A stretch of 64,000 nt of DNA from an uncultured Lachnospiraceae bacterium (GTDB taxonomy: Bacteria; Bacillota; Clostridia; Lachnospirales; Lachnospiraceae), in the NCBI GenBank assembly GCA_902783375.1, contig CACZQN010000031.1, positions 179,817 through 243,816 of the forward strand, read 5' to 3'. A program made the position numbers and the translations under genes. Positions 17,276 to 25,685 of the stretch are shown piece after piece (within the stretch, counting starts at the first letter, position 1; every line of letters begins with the position of its first letter). The notes below the pieces were generated by a model. It was not told where the DNA came from. It saw only the letters and a program-made list of their open reading frames with translations, and did not search any database.

Positions 17276-18799
17276 ATGATCACGATAGTCATTACATGCT
17301 GTGCGCTCGCCGGTATCGCACTGATCACCTTTCTGATCGTGTATGCCGTCCGGGCGGGAGGCCGTGCGCAGGCCGCTGAGAAGCAGCTTGCGGAGACGAT
17401 CTCCAATGTGGAAGTACTCTACAGTGAAGTGAACAACACCCAGGAGGAACTGAACACCAAGTACCGTGAGATCAAGAACTCCGAGGAGCGGATCCGGAAG
17501 CTCGCCTACGAAGATGCGATGACCGGGCTTCCGAACCGGACGGCTCTGATGGAGGTTCTGCAGACCACACTGGATACCATGCGCCGCGACGAGCGTTCTG
17601 CGGTGATGTATATCGATATCGATAATTTCAAGAAGGTTACCGATCTCCTGGGGCATGCCGGCGGCGATGAGATCATGCTGGATATCAGCCACCGGATGCG
17701 GCAGGTCCTGGATGAGAATGATTATCTTGCAAAAGATGCAAGTGATGAGTTCTTCGTCCTGACACAGAACATCGAGTCCGGCGATCTGTACGAGGAGAAG
17801 GTCAAACGGCTGATGCGGGCGATGGATTTCCCGTTTTCCTCCGCGACCTACGAATACCAGATCACGCTGAGCATCGGCATCGTCATGGCGGACACGACGA
17901 TGAAGAAAGCCGATTCCGTGATCCGCTATGCAGAAGAAGCGCTGGCAGAGGCAAAGCTTGCCGGCAAGAACACCTATGTCTATTTCACGGATGCCCTGCA
18001 GGAGAGACGGCTGAAGGAGATGGAACTCCGGGCGTCGGTAAACCTGGCGATCCGGAGCGAAGACTTTCTGGTGCGCTATGAGCCCGTCACTGACCTGAAT
18101 ACCGGGGAGATTCTGGCGATCCGCCTGAAACTGCTCTGGGACCGCGGTGAGATGGGAATCTGGCAGGCCAGACGGTTTATTTCCTTCGCGGAAGAAACCG
18201 GGCAGATCATCGGCATCAGTGACAAGGTATTTTCCCTGGCAGTCGCAGATGCCAGAAGCCTCCGGGACAGAGGGATCCGGCAGCAGCTGATCATCCCGGT
18301 GACAGCCAGGATTCTGAATCATCCGAACTTTGAGACGAAGGTCTCACAGACGCTCGCGGAGCACGATCTGACGCTCGACGATATCACCTTTGAGATACCG
18401 GAAGAGATGTTCCTGACCGGCCAGAGAGAACTGGTCACGCAGATCCGGGATCTCTCCGGGAGAGGATACCGGATCCGGCTCGGTGATTTCGGCAGGAGCG
18501 GGATGATGCTGCACCTGCTGTCGGAGATCGACTTCAAGTCGGTCCAGATCGATATGGAATCGGTGGCGGAACATTTTCCGGAGACGATGCCTCTTCTGAT
18601 CCGGGAACTGACGGCGCTGATCCGCGGCGAAGGGATGAAGGTGATCTACGGCAATATGTCAGACAGTATTGAAGAAGATGCGGCGAAGGCAGCCCATCTG
18701 GCATCAGGTGAGGACTGTCCGCTTCTTGTAGAAGGTGAACTGTACGGAGAGTATCTTTCCGCAGAGGAGTTGGCTGAAATAGCAGAAAGGAAAGGGTAA
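17276..18799 (+). CDS. Membrane-anchored degenerate GGDEF-EAL protein
   Basis: The 507-residue protein has one N-terminal membrane segment (about residues 4-26), a coiled coil, a GGDEF-type domain (about 75-245) and an EAL-type domain (about 250-500). Both active sites are broken. The GGDEF signature reads ASDEF at residues 155-159. The EAL motif is replaced by RLKLLW after YEPVTDLNTGEI, and the metal-binding and DFGTG segments are changed (FEIPEE, LGDFGRSGMM). It probably cannot make or degrade cyclic di-GMP and may be a receptor or scaffold (inference). It follows nfnB by three bases and precedes the kinase-S1 fusion by one base, so it is part of an operon. Confidence 0.85.
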   Translation: MITIVITCCALAGIALITFLIVYAVRAGGRAQAAEKQLAETISNVEVLYSEVNNTQEELNTKYREIKNSEERIRKLAYEDAMTGLPNRTALMEVLQTTLDTMRRDERSAVMYIDIDNFKKVTDLLGHAGGDEIMLDISHRMRQVLDENDYLAKDASDEFFVLTQNIESGDLYEEKVKRLMRAMDFPFSSATYEYQITLSIGIVMADTTMKKADSVIRYAEEALAEAKLAGKNTYVYFTDALQERRLKEMELRASVNLAIRSEDFLVRYEPVTDLNTGEILAIRLKLLWDRGEMGIWQARRFISFAEETGQIIGISDKVFSLAVADARSLRDRGIRQQLIIPVTARILNHPNFETKVSQTLAEHDLTLDDITFEIPEEMFLTGQRELVTQIRDLSGRGYRIRLGDFGRSGMMLHLLSEIDFKSVQIDMESVAEHFPETMPLLIRELTALIRGEGMKVIYGNMSDSIEEDAAKAAHLASGEDCPLLVEGELYGEYLSAEELAEIAERKG

Positions 18800-18800
18800 C

Positions 18801-21122
18801 ATGGGAACTGTGTACTATCTTGCAATTGATATCGGCGCGTCATCCGGAAGACATATTCTGGGCTCTCTTGTGGACGGGAAGATCGTCTGCGAGGAGATCT
18901 ACCGCTTCTCGAACGGTCCGGTCAACCGGGACGGCCATCTCTACTGGGATATTGATCATCTGGAAGAGTCCGTCATTGCCGGTATTGCAAAGTGTAAGGA
19001 AATCGGGAAGATTCCGGTCTCCATTGCCATTGATACCTGGGCAGTTGACTATGTCCCGCTCGATGCAGAGGGGAAGCGTCTGCGTGCACCGTTCTGTTAC
19101 CGCGACGGGAGAACAGCAGGCGTTGATGATGCTGTCTATGCAATCATCCCGGAGAAGGATCTCTATCGGAGAACCGGCATCCAGAAACAGATCTTCAATA
19201 CCATCTATCAGCTGATGGCAGATAAGCTCCAGGATCCGGATACCTTTGCAAAGACAGAGTCCATCCTCATGATCCCGGACTACCTGAACTATGTGCTGAC
19301 CGGGAAGAAATGTTTCGAATATACCAATGCTTCCACAACACAGCTTCTGGATCCGGCAAAGAGAGACTGGGATCTGGATCTGATCCGGATGCTTGGCCTT
19401 CCGGAGAAGCTCTTCCCGGCTCTTTCTGAACCGGGAACACTTGTGGGGAATCTCTCTGCCGAGATGCAGGAGAAGGTCGGCTTTGATGCGAAGGTTGTCC
19501 TGCCGGGCACCCATGATACGGCATCTGCCGTTCTCGCCGTGCCGATGACAGAGGATGCACCGTATATCAGCTCCGGAACCTGGTCCCTGCTCGGGGCGGA
19601 AAAGACCGCTCCGGATACCGGGGATGAGGCACAGAGACAGAACTTCACCAATGAGGGCGGCGCATTCGGCACGATCCGTTTCCTGAAGAATATCATGGGC
19701 CTCTGGATGATCCAGCAGGTGCGCCATGAACTGAATGACGGCTACAGTTTCGCTGAACTCTGCGACCTCGCGGAGAAGGAAACCATCGAGACCCTGGTGG
19801 ACTGCAATGATGCCCGTTTCCTGGCGCCGGCGTCCATGATCGAAGAGATCCGGACAGCGGCAAGAGAACAGGGTGCGGAGATCCCGCAGACACCTGGACA
19901 GCTTGCCAAGGTGATCTACCGCTCGCTTGCTGTATGCTATAAGGATGCTATTGCAGGCCTTGAGAAACTGCAGGGCAGAACCTATCAGAAGCTGCATATC
20001 GTCGGCGGTGGTGCCAATGCGGATTATCTGAACCGGCTGACGGCGAAGTCGACCGGGAAGACCATCTATGCCGGCCCGACCGAAGCCACTGCGATCGGTA
20101 ACCTGACCATCCAGATGATCGCAGACGGCGTATTTGCCGATATCAAAGCGGCAAGAAAGTGCATCGGTGAGTCTTTTGAAATCAAGGTATATGAGGACAA
20201 GCCGGTGGTGACGGAGTCCATGGATGATTACGAGGAGGAGCTGGAGCGTTCGTTCCACCGCCTCTCCGTGGGTGATCTGGTCCGCGGTGTCGTGATCGGT
20301 GTCTCCGATAAAGATGTGACGGTCGATCTCGGAACCTATAGCGAAGGGATTGTGCCGATCACCGAACTCAGCAACAATCCGGCCTTCTCCATCAAGGGCG
20401 ACATCCATGTCGGTGATCCGGTCGCAGCGGTTGTCACCAGAGAGGATAACGGCCGCGGTGCGGTTGCACTGTCCATCAAGAAGGCAGATGACATTCTTGC
20501 ATGGGATTCACTGAAGCAGGCGAAGGAAGATGAAGAGACCTTCCAGGTCAAGATTGCCGAAGCTGTCAAGGGCGGCGTCGTGACCTACCTGAAGGGCATC
20601 CGTGCATTTATCCCTGCATCTCAGATTGCGGCTTCCTATGTGGAAGAGCCGCAGGAATATGTCGGGAAGATCATCCCAGTCAAGGTCCTCGAGATCGACC
20701 AGGAGGATAAGCGGCTGGTGCTGTCCGGCAAGGCCGTTGCCAGAGAGAAAGAGGCAGAAGCAAGAAGAGAACGCCTTTCCCATATTGAGATCGGTGCGAT
20801 CACCGAAGGAACGGTCGAGCGCATCGAGCGCTACGGCGCATTTGTCAAGATCGGAGAAGACCTTTCCGGACTCGTCCACATCTCGCAGATCGCCAACCAC
20901 CGGATCAAGTCCGTGCGGGAAGTTCTCACGGAAGGCGATACGGTCAAGGTGAAAGTGCTGGCTGTGGAAGACGGCAAGATCCGTCTCAGCATCAAGGCAG
21001 TCCTCGATGATGAGGAAACGGCGGTTCAGGAATCGGTCGAGGATGCTCCGACAGAGTATCATGACGGGGAAGCACCGACGACCTCTCTTGCAGACCTGCT
21101 GAAAGGGTTAAAGTTTGACTAA
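18801..21122 (+). CDS. Rhamnulokinase fused to three S1 RNA-binding domains
   Basis: One uninterrupted frame encodes 773 residues. Residues 1 to about 470 are a complete rhamnulokinase-type FGGY kinase: IDIGASSGRHILGSL, the substrate region DTWAVDYVPLDAEG, HDTASAVLAVP and the ATP site IVGGGANADYLNRLTAKSTG. From Met474 (ATG at 20220) the sequence changes to an S1 protein with three OB-fold repeats (about 490-557, 572-640 and 662-735) and an acidic tail. The S1 part resembles stand-alone S1 proteins of Clostridia, which start close to the equivalent of Met474. GGAG at 20213-20216 is only three bases from that ATG, a poor spacing. A fused mRNA-binding kinase, or internal initiation giving a separate S1 protein, are both possible. 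No other rhamnose genes are present. Confidence 0.85.
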   Translation: MGTVYYLAIDIGASSGRHILGSLVDGKIVCEEIYRFSNGPVNRDGHLYWDIDHLEESVIAGIAKCKEIGKIPVSIAIDTWAVDYVPLDAEGKRLRAPFCYRDGRTAGVDDAVYAIIPEKDLYRRTGIQKQIFNTIYQLMADKLQDPDTFAKTESILMIPDYLNYVLTGKKCFEYTNASTTQLLDPAKRDWDLDLIRMLGLPEKLFPALSEPGTLVGNLSAEMQEKVGFDAKVVLPGTHDTASAVLAVPMTEDAPYISSGTWSLLGAEKTAPDTGDEAQRQNFTNEGGAFGTIRFLKNIMGLWMIQQVRHELNDGYSFAELCDLAEKETIETLVDCNDARFLAPASMIEEIRTAAREQGAEIPQTPGQLAKVIYRSLAVCYKDAIAGLEKLQGRTYQKLHIVGGGANADYLNRLTAKSTGKTIYAGPTEATAIGNLTIQMIADGVFADIKAARKCIGESFEIKVYEDKPVVTESMDDYEEELERSFHRLSVGDLVRGVVIGVSDKDVTVDLGTYSEGIVPITELSNNPAFSIKGDIHVGDPVAAVVTREDNGRGAVALSIKKADDILAWDSLKQAKEDEETFQVKIAEAVKGGVVTYLKGIRAFIPASQIAASYVEEPQEYVGKIIPVKVLEIDQEDKRLVLSGKAVAREKEAEARRERLSHIEIGAITEGTVERIERYGAFVKIGEDLSGLVHISQIANHRIKSVREVLTEGDTVKVKVLAVEDGKIRLSIKAVLDDEETAVQESVEDAPTEYHDGEAPTTSLADLLKGLKFD

Positions 21123-21136
21123 CCTTCTGGACCGAC

Positions 21137-21197
21137 AAGAATTCGGACAAAAAGCGGCTGGAAGCTTGCTTTCATAGCCGCTTTTGATCGAATTCTT
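21137..21197 (+). terminator. Composite terminator hairpin after the kinase-S1 gene
   Basis: AAAAGCGGCT (21150-21159) pairs with AGCCGCTTTT (21176-21185), and outer arms AAGAATTCG (21137-21145) and CGAATTCTT (21189-21197) extend the stem. The inner stem ends in a T-run. It is nested against repeat copy 2. Confidence 0.75.
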
Positions 21198-21210
21198 ACC
21201 GGCCGGATGG

Positions 21211-21287
21211 CCGACGCGTATAGACAAGAGTTGCGAAGCAACGATTAGCCGCGTAGCGGCGGTCTATACGATGTTGTCGGTCTGAAT
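21211..21287 (-). repeat. Dispersed three-way-junction repeat, copy 2 (inverted)
   Basis: The outer stem CGTATAGAC/GTCTATACG encloses two hairpins, GTTGC-GAA-GCAAC and GCCGC-GTA-GCGGC, separated by GATTA. Read in reverse complement it aligns with 7613-7687, with a 24-base identical core. The third pair of one hairpin is C-G here and A-T in copy 1, a compensatory change. Another family sequence, CTGGACCGAC, lies at 21127-21136. The copy ends about six bases before the ribosome site of the small membrane gene. Confidence 0.8.
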
Positions 21288-21311
21288 CATTTAAAAGGGG
21301 GAAATACTCCG

Positions 21312-21605
21312 ATGAGCCAGGATAAAGTGAACGAGTATAAGAAGGATAAGGCGGTCAGAAAACAGACGATCGCAAAACAGAAACGGAACCGGTCGATCAT
21401 CATCACCGTTGTTTCGATTGCAGCGCTGGCGCTGTCCATCTTCGGCGGATATCATTTCGGCCATGTGGCGGGCTACCAGAAGGGCTATGACGAGGCCATC
21501 GCACTCGCTGAGATGTTCTATGAGCAGGGAGATGATACGGTCTACGTCGATGAGGACGGCAACGAAGTGACCTTTGATGAGGATATCACAGAGGAAGAAG
21601 AGTAA
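21312..21605 (+). CDS. Small single-pass membrane protein, unknown function
   Basis: The 97-residue protein has a basic, Lys/Gln-rich N-terminus, one membrane helix (about residues 29-51, SIIITVVSIAALALSIFGG) and an acidic tail ending in a Glu run. The charge pattern predicts the N-terminus inside and the acidic tail outside. No family was recognised. AAAAGGGGG lies at 21293-21301, ten bases before the ATG. It precedes galK by 21 bases, so the two may be co-transcribed, but no functional link is evident. Confidence 0.7.
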   Translation: MSQDKVNEYKKDKAVRKQTIAKQKRNRSIIITVVSIAALALSIFGGYHFGHVAGYQKGYDEAIALAEMFYEQGDDTVYVDEDGNEVTFDEDITEEEE

Positions 21606-21626
21606 CCGGAAGGAGTAACACAAGTC

Positions 21627-22805
21627 ATGAATCTGCTTGAGCAACTGAAACAACACGCGAAAAGCATTTTTGGAGATGGAGAGTTTGACGCTTTCTTCTC
21701 ACCGGGCAGAGTGAATCTGATCGGGGAGCATACCGATTACAACGGAGGACATGTCTTTCCGTGCGCACTGACCATGGGGACCTACGGCGTGATCCGCCTG
21801 CGGGATGACAAACGGATGCTGTTCTCTTCGATGAACAAGAAGGGCAGCCAGGTGGTAGAGTCCACGCTCGATCAGCCGATCGTCTACGATGCGGCAAAGG
21901 GCTGGGCAAATTACCTGATCGGTGTCGTCGCTAAGCTGATGGAGCGGGGCTGTGTGATCCCGTGCGGCTTTGAGGTTGCAATTACCGGCGATATTCCGAA
22001 CGGAGCCGGCTTGTCTTCCTCTGCATCCATCGAAGTTCTGATGGGAACCATGCTGAATACCGAGTTCTCCCTCGGCCTGACACCGACGGAGATCGCACTG
22101 ATTTCCCAGAAGTCTGAGAATGAATTCAACGGGATGAACTGCGGCATCATGGACCAGTTTGCCGTCGCGAACGGCAAAAAGGATCATGCCATGTTCCTGG
22201 ATACGAATACACTGGAATGTGCCTATGCACCGGTCAAACTCGACGATGCCATCATTCTGATCACCAACAGCAATGTCAAGCATTCGCTGGTAACCTCCGC
22301 CTATAATGACAGACGGCGGGAGAGCAGCGAGGCACTCGAAGACCTCAAGAAGGTCTATCCGATTACGTCTCTCGGCATGCTGAGCGAAGAAGAGTTCGAC
22401 CGTGCTGCGGATCAGATCGCCGATCCGGTCAATAGAAAGCGTGCAAAGCATGCTGTCTATGAAAACCAGAGAACGATCAAGGCCGTTGCGGCTCTTGAAA
22501 AGGGAGATCTCGAGACGTTCGGCAAGCTGATGAATGCCTCCCACATCTCCCTGCGGGATGATTATGAAGTCTCCTGCCCGGAAGTGGATGCTCTGGTAGA
22601 AGCACAGTGGAAGATCCCGGGCGTGCTGGGCGCGAGAATCACCGGTGGCGGTTTCGGTGGCTGTACCGTGGCCATCGTCAGAAAAGATGCTGTCGAACAG
22701 TTCCGCCGGGAAGTGCCGGCAGCCTACAAGAAGGCAACCGGACTTGAGGCCGTCATCTATGAGGCGGGCATCGGCGATGGTGCAAGAGCACTTGAGGCAC
22801 TTTGA
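21627..22805 (+). CDS. galK: Galactokinase
   Basis: This GHMP-family kinase phosphorylates galactose to galactose-1-phosphate in the Leloir pathway. The 392-residue protein shows the galactokinase signature GRVNLIGEHTDYNGG, the ATP motif GDIPNGAGLSSSASIE, NGMNCGIMDQFAVANG with the catalytic aspartate, and RITGGGFGGCTVAIV near the C-terminus. galT and galE are not nearby. Its TGA overlaps the presumed TTG start of the arginase-like gene. Confidence 0.96.
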   Translation: MNLLEQLKQHAKSIFGDGEFDAFFSPGRVNLIGEHTDYNGGHVFPCALTMGTYGVIRLRDDKRMLFSSMNKKGSQVVESTLDQPIVYDAAKGWANYLIGVVAKLMERGCVIPCGFEVAITGDIPNGAGLSSSASIEVLMGTMLNTEFSLGLTPTEIALISQKSENEFNGMNCGIMDQFAVANGKKDHAMFLDTNTLECAYAPVKLDDAIILITNSNVKHSLVTSAYNDRRRESSEALEDLKKVYPITSLGMLSEEEFDRAADQIADPVNRKRAKHAVYENQRTIKAVAALEKGDLETFGKLMNASHISLRDDYEVSCPEVDALVEAQWKIPGVLGARITGGGFGGCTVAIVRKDAVEQFRREVPAAYKKATGLEAVIYEAGIGDGARALEAL

Positions 22806-23524
22806 ACAGAGGGAATATCGTCCTGCATGATTTTACCGGGGTCTACCGGCAGATGCCAGAGCTCCTGTCCGTGAGCACGGTCTGCCATGACCACCGGGAC
22901 CTGCGGGGCGTTCACGGCTATGTGGATCCGGAAGCCGGGAAAGGGCTGCAGCGGATGATGCAGTATCCGGGCATCCATTTCCTCGATTCGGGGAATTATC
23001 ACGCCCTCAGCTATCTGTATGCAGGACTCATCAGGAAGCCATATCAGCTGGTGGTCTATGACCATCACACCGATATGATGTTTCCGGCCTTCGGAAGAAT
23101 TCTGTCCTGCGGTTCCTGGATCGGGGATCTCCTGCTGGATGATCCTTTCCTGCAGCAGGTGTTTCTCATCGGCGCAGATGCGGAACTGATCCGGGAGACC
23201 CGTGAACAGTGGCGCGGAACGGATGCGGAGAAGGAACTTGCCCGTGTCGTCTTTGCGGACTCGGTCAGAGACTGCACCTTCAGCCTGCCGGTCTATCTGT
23301 CGGTGGACAAGGATGTGGTCCGGAAAGAGGACTTTTCGTCCGATTGGAATCAGGGCGAGATGCCGGCGGAGACGCTCCTTCAGGAGATCCGTTCTCTGCA
23401 GGAGGTGGCAGCGCTTCTCGGCGTGGATGTCTGCGGGGAGCCGGTTCCGGCCGATGCAGACGGCATCCGCCGCAGCGAGTGGCTGAATCTGGAAATCGTA
23501 CGGATTTTATCTGGTAATATCTGA
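22802..23524 (+). CDS. Arginase-superfamily (ureohydrolase-like) protein
   Basis: The 240-residue protein keeps spaced metal-ligand motifs of the arginase fold: DSGNYHALSYLY (equivalent to GGDHS), VVYDHHTDMM (equivalent to DAHxD) and LSVDKDVVRKEDFSSDW (equivalent to SxDxDxxDP). It is shorter than arginase or agmatinase (about 300) and weakly similar, so the substrate is unknown. The only plausible start is a TTG overlapping the galK stop by four bases (TTGA), with GAGG at 22794-22797. Translation is probably coupled to galK. Confidence 0.68.
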   Translation: MNRGNIVLHDFTGVYRQMPELLSVSTVCHDHRDLRGVHGYVDPEAGKGLQRMMQYPGIHFLDSGNYHALSYLYAGLIRKPYQLVVYDHHTDMMFPAFGRILSCGSWIGDLLLDDPFLQQVFLIGADAELIRETREQWRGTDAEKELARVVFADSVRDCTFSLPVYLSVDKDVVRKEDFSSDWNQGEMPAETLLQEIRSLQEVAALLGVDVCGEPVPADADGIRRSEWLNLEIVRILSGNI

Positions 23525-23574
23525 GAGAGTATGCTATGATAAATGCGTAACAGTTTCGAAATATGGAGGGATAT

Positions 23575-24291
23575 ATGTCAGAGCATATGAAATATCAGAG
23601 AGTATTGCTGAAGTTGTCCGGAGAAGCCCTTGCAGGGCCGAAGGGAACCGGCTTTGATGAGGCGACCTGTATGGGCGTCGCAAAGCAGGTGAAGCAGCTT
23701 GTGGATGCAGGCGTGCAGGTAGGGATCGTCATCGGTGGCGGGAACTTCTGGAGAGGAAGAACCTCAAACGCCATCGACCGGGTGAAGGCAGACCAGATCG
23801 GGATGCTGGCCACCGTGATGAACTGCGTGTATGTATCGGAGATCTTCCGGACGGCAGGCATGGATACCAGAATTCTTTCCCCATTTGCCTGCGGAACCAT
23901 CACAGAACTCTTTTCAAAGGATCTGGTCCGCACGTATTTTGCTGAAAATAAGGTCGTCTTCTTTGCAGGCGGGACGGGACATCCGTATTTCTCAACGGAT
24001 ACGGCAACCGTGCTTCGTGCCATCGAGATCGAGGCAGATGTCATCCTTCTTGCAAAGGCAATTGATGGAATCTATGACAGTGATCCGAAGATCAATCCGG
24101 ATGCAAAGAAGTATGATGTGATTCCGATTCAGCAGGTTCTCGACGAGCGGCTTGCTGCGATCGATCTGTCTGCGACCATCATGTGTCTTGAGAATCATAT
24201 GCCTATGCTGGTGTTCGGACTGGAAGAGGAGAACAGCATCGTGCGTGCAGCACGGGGCGAGAAGTTCGGAACCATCGTAACGGCTGACTGA
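23575..24291 (+). CDS. pyrH: Uridylate kinase
   Basis: PyrH is a hexameric amino-acid-kinase-fold enzyme that phosphorylates UMP to UDP. The 238-residue protein has LLKLSGEALAG, VIGGGNFWRGR, FFAGGTGHPYFSTDTATVLRA-type nucleotide motif and an aspartate-rich YDSDPKINPDAKKYD segment. GGAGGG at 23564-23569 is upstream of the ATG at 23575, so the in-frame ATG at 23563 is not used. frr follows by 22 bases, the near-universal pyrH-frr pair. Confidence 0.97.
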   Translation: MSEHMKYQRVLLKLSGEALAGPKGTGFDEATCMGVAKQVKQLVDAGVQVGIVIGGGNFWRGRTSNAIDRVKADQIGMLATVMNCVYVSEIFRTAGMDTRILSPFACGTITELFSKDLVRTYFAENKVVFFAGGTGHPYFSTDTATVLRAIEIEADVILLAKAIDGIYDSDPKINPDAKKYDVIPIQQVLDERLAAIDLSATIMCLENHMPMLVFGLEEENSIVRAARGEKFGTIVTAD

Positions 24292-24313
24292 TAGAGAAAA
24301 GGAGGAGTATGCG

Positions 24314-24868
24314 ATGTCTGAGAGTACAAAACCGTATGAAGAGAAGATGCAGAAGACGGAAAATAATCTGAGAGAAGATTTTCTCACCATCCGTGCAGGC
24401 AGAGCCAATCCGCATCTGCTGGATAAGATTACTGTCGAGTATTACGGCACACCGTCGCCGCTGCAGAGTGTAGCCAATGTCTCTGTCCCGGAGGCAAGAA
24501 TCATCCAGATTCAGCCGTGGGAGTCGAGCCTCATCAAGGCCATTGAGAAAGAGATCAACAAGGCAAACCTGGGGGTCACCCCGAACAACGACGGCAAGGT
24601 TATCCGCCTTGTCTTCCCGGAACTGACAGAGGAACGCAGAAAAGACCTCAGTAAGGATATCCGGAAGAAATCTGAGAACAGCAAGATCGCGATCCGCAAC
24701 ATCCGCCGGGATGCTGTCGATACCTTCAAGAAGCAGAAGAAGTCCGATGAACTGACAGAGGATGATCTGAAGGATCTTGAGTCGGAGATGCAGAAGCTGA
24801 CCGACAAGTACATCGACAGAATCGATGCCATGACGGAAGATAAGATCAAAGAGATCATGACTGTATAA
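24314..24868 (+). CDS. frr: Ribosome recycling factor
   Basis: Frr splits post-termination ribosomes together with EF-G. The 184-residue length is standard. Visible family segments are LREDFLTIRAGRANPHLLDK, VEYYGTPSPLQSVANVSVPE and PELTEERRKDLSKDIRKKS. AAGGAGG lies before the ATG. The gene ends just before a strong terminator, separating pyrH-frr from uppS onwards. Confidence 0.98.
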   Translation: MSESTKPYEEKMQKTENNLREDFLTIRAGRANPHLLDKITVEYYGTPSPLQSVANVSVPEARIIQIQPWESSLIKAIEKEINKANLGVTPNNDGKVIRLVFPELTEERRKDLSKDIRKKSENSKIAIRNIRRDAVDTFKKQKKSDELTEDDLKDLESEMQKLTDKYIDRIDAMTEDKIKEIMTV

Positions 24869-24880
24869 AGACGCCGATTC

Positions 24881-24920
24881 ATGGCTGTCAGCCCTTGAAA
24901 AAGGGCAGACAGCCATTTTT
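24881..24920 (+). terminator. Rho-independent terminator after frr
   Basis: ATGGCTGTC...GCCCTT pairs with AAGGGC...GACAGCCAT around a GAA loop and is followed by a T-run to 24920. Confidence 0.85.
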
Positions 24921-24976
24921 CAGCACAGCGGCCGGAAGTCTTTAAAGGATCCGGCATGAATCAGAAGGAAGGCAGA

Positions 24977-25672
24977 ATGGCAGAGAAGAAAACAATCCCG
25001 GAACATGTTGCATTTATTCTTGACGGAAACGGAAGATGGGCGAAGAAGCGCGGGATGCCGAGGACGTTCGGGCATCTGGAAGGATGCCGGAATGTGGAGC
25101 CGGTCTGCAGGGCCTGCTATGAGATGGGCATCCGGTATGTCACCATGTATGCATTCTCAACCGAGAACTGGAAGCGCCCTGCCGACGAGGTGAAGGAACT
25201 GATGCGGCTTCTTGAAAAATACATGATCGACGCCATCGGTCTGAGCAAAAAGAACAATTTCCGGATCCGCATCATCGGAGACAAGAGCGGCCTTTCGGAA
25301 CGTCTGCAGGAAGTGATCGGTAAAGTCGAAGAATTTTCGAAAGATTTTACTGGTCTTCAGCTGACGATTGCTGTAAACTACGGTGGAAGAGATGAGATCC
25401 GCAGAGCGGTCTCGAAACTTGTGAAAGAAGGCAATCCGGATGTGACGGAGGAGATGATCTCCGGCGCACTCGACACGGCAGGAATCCCGGACCCGGATCT
25501 CATGATCCGGACAAGCGGGGAACAGCGGCTGTCGAACTATCTGATGTGGCAGCTGGCCTATTCCGAGTTATATTTTACCGATACACTCTGGCCGGACTTC
25601 GGGAAGAAAGATCTCGAGGAGGCACTGGCCTTTTATGCCGGAAGAGACAGACGCTACGGTGGCGTGAAGTGA
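24977..25672 (+). CDS. uppS: Undecaprenyl diphosphate synthase (UppS family)
   Basis: This cis-prenyltransferase makes the C55 lipid carrier for peptidoglycan synthesis. The 231-residue protein has FILDGNGRWAKKRGMPR with the catalytic aspartate, TMYAFSTENWKRP, and the C-terminal DLMIRTSGEQRLSNYLMWQ. AAGGAAGG around 24964-24971 favours the ATG at 24977 over 24956. It starts the lipid run uppS-cdsA-dxr-rseP-ispG. Confidence 0.96.
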   Translation: MAEKKTIPEHVAFILDGNGRWAKKRGMPRTFGHLEGCRNVEPVCRACYEMGIRYVTMYAFSTENWKRPADEVKELMRLLEKYMIDAIGLSKKNNFRIRIIGDKSGLSERLQEVIGKVEEFSKDFTGLQLTIAVNYGGRDEIRRAVSKLVKEGNPDVTEEMISGALDTAGIPDPDLMIRTSGEQRLSNYLMWQLAYSELYFTDTLWPDFGKKDLEEALAFYAGRDRRYGGVK

Positions 25673-25685
25673 GGGGAGGAGAAGG

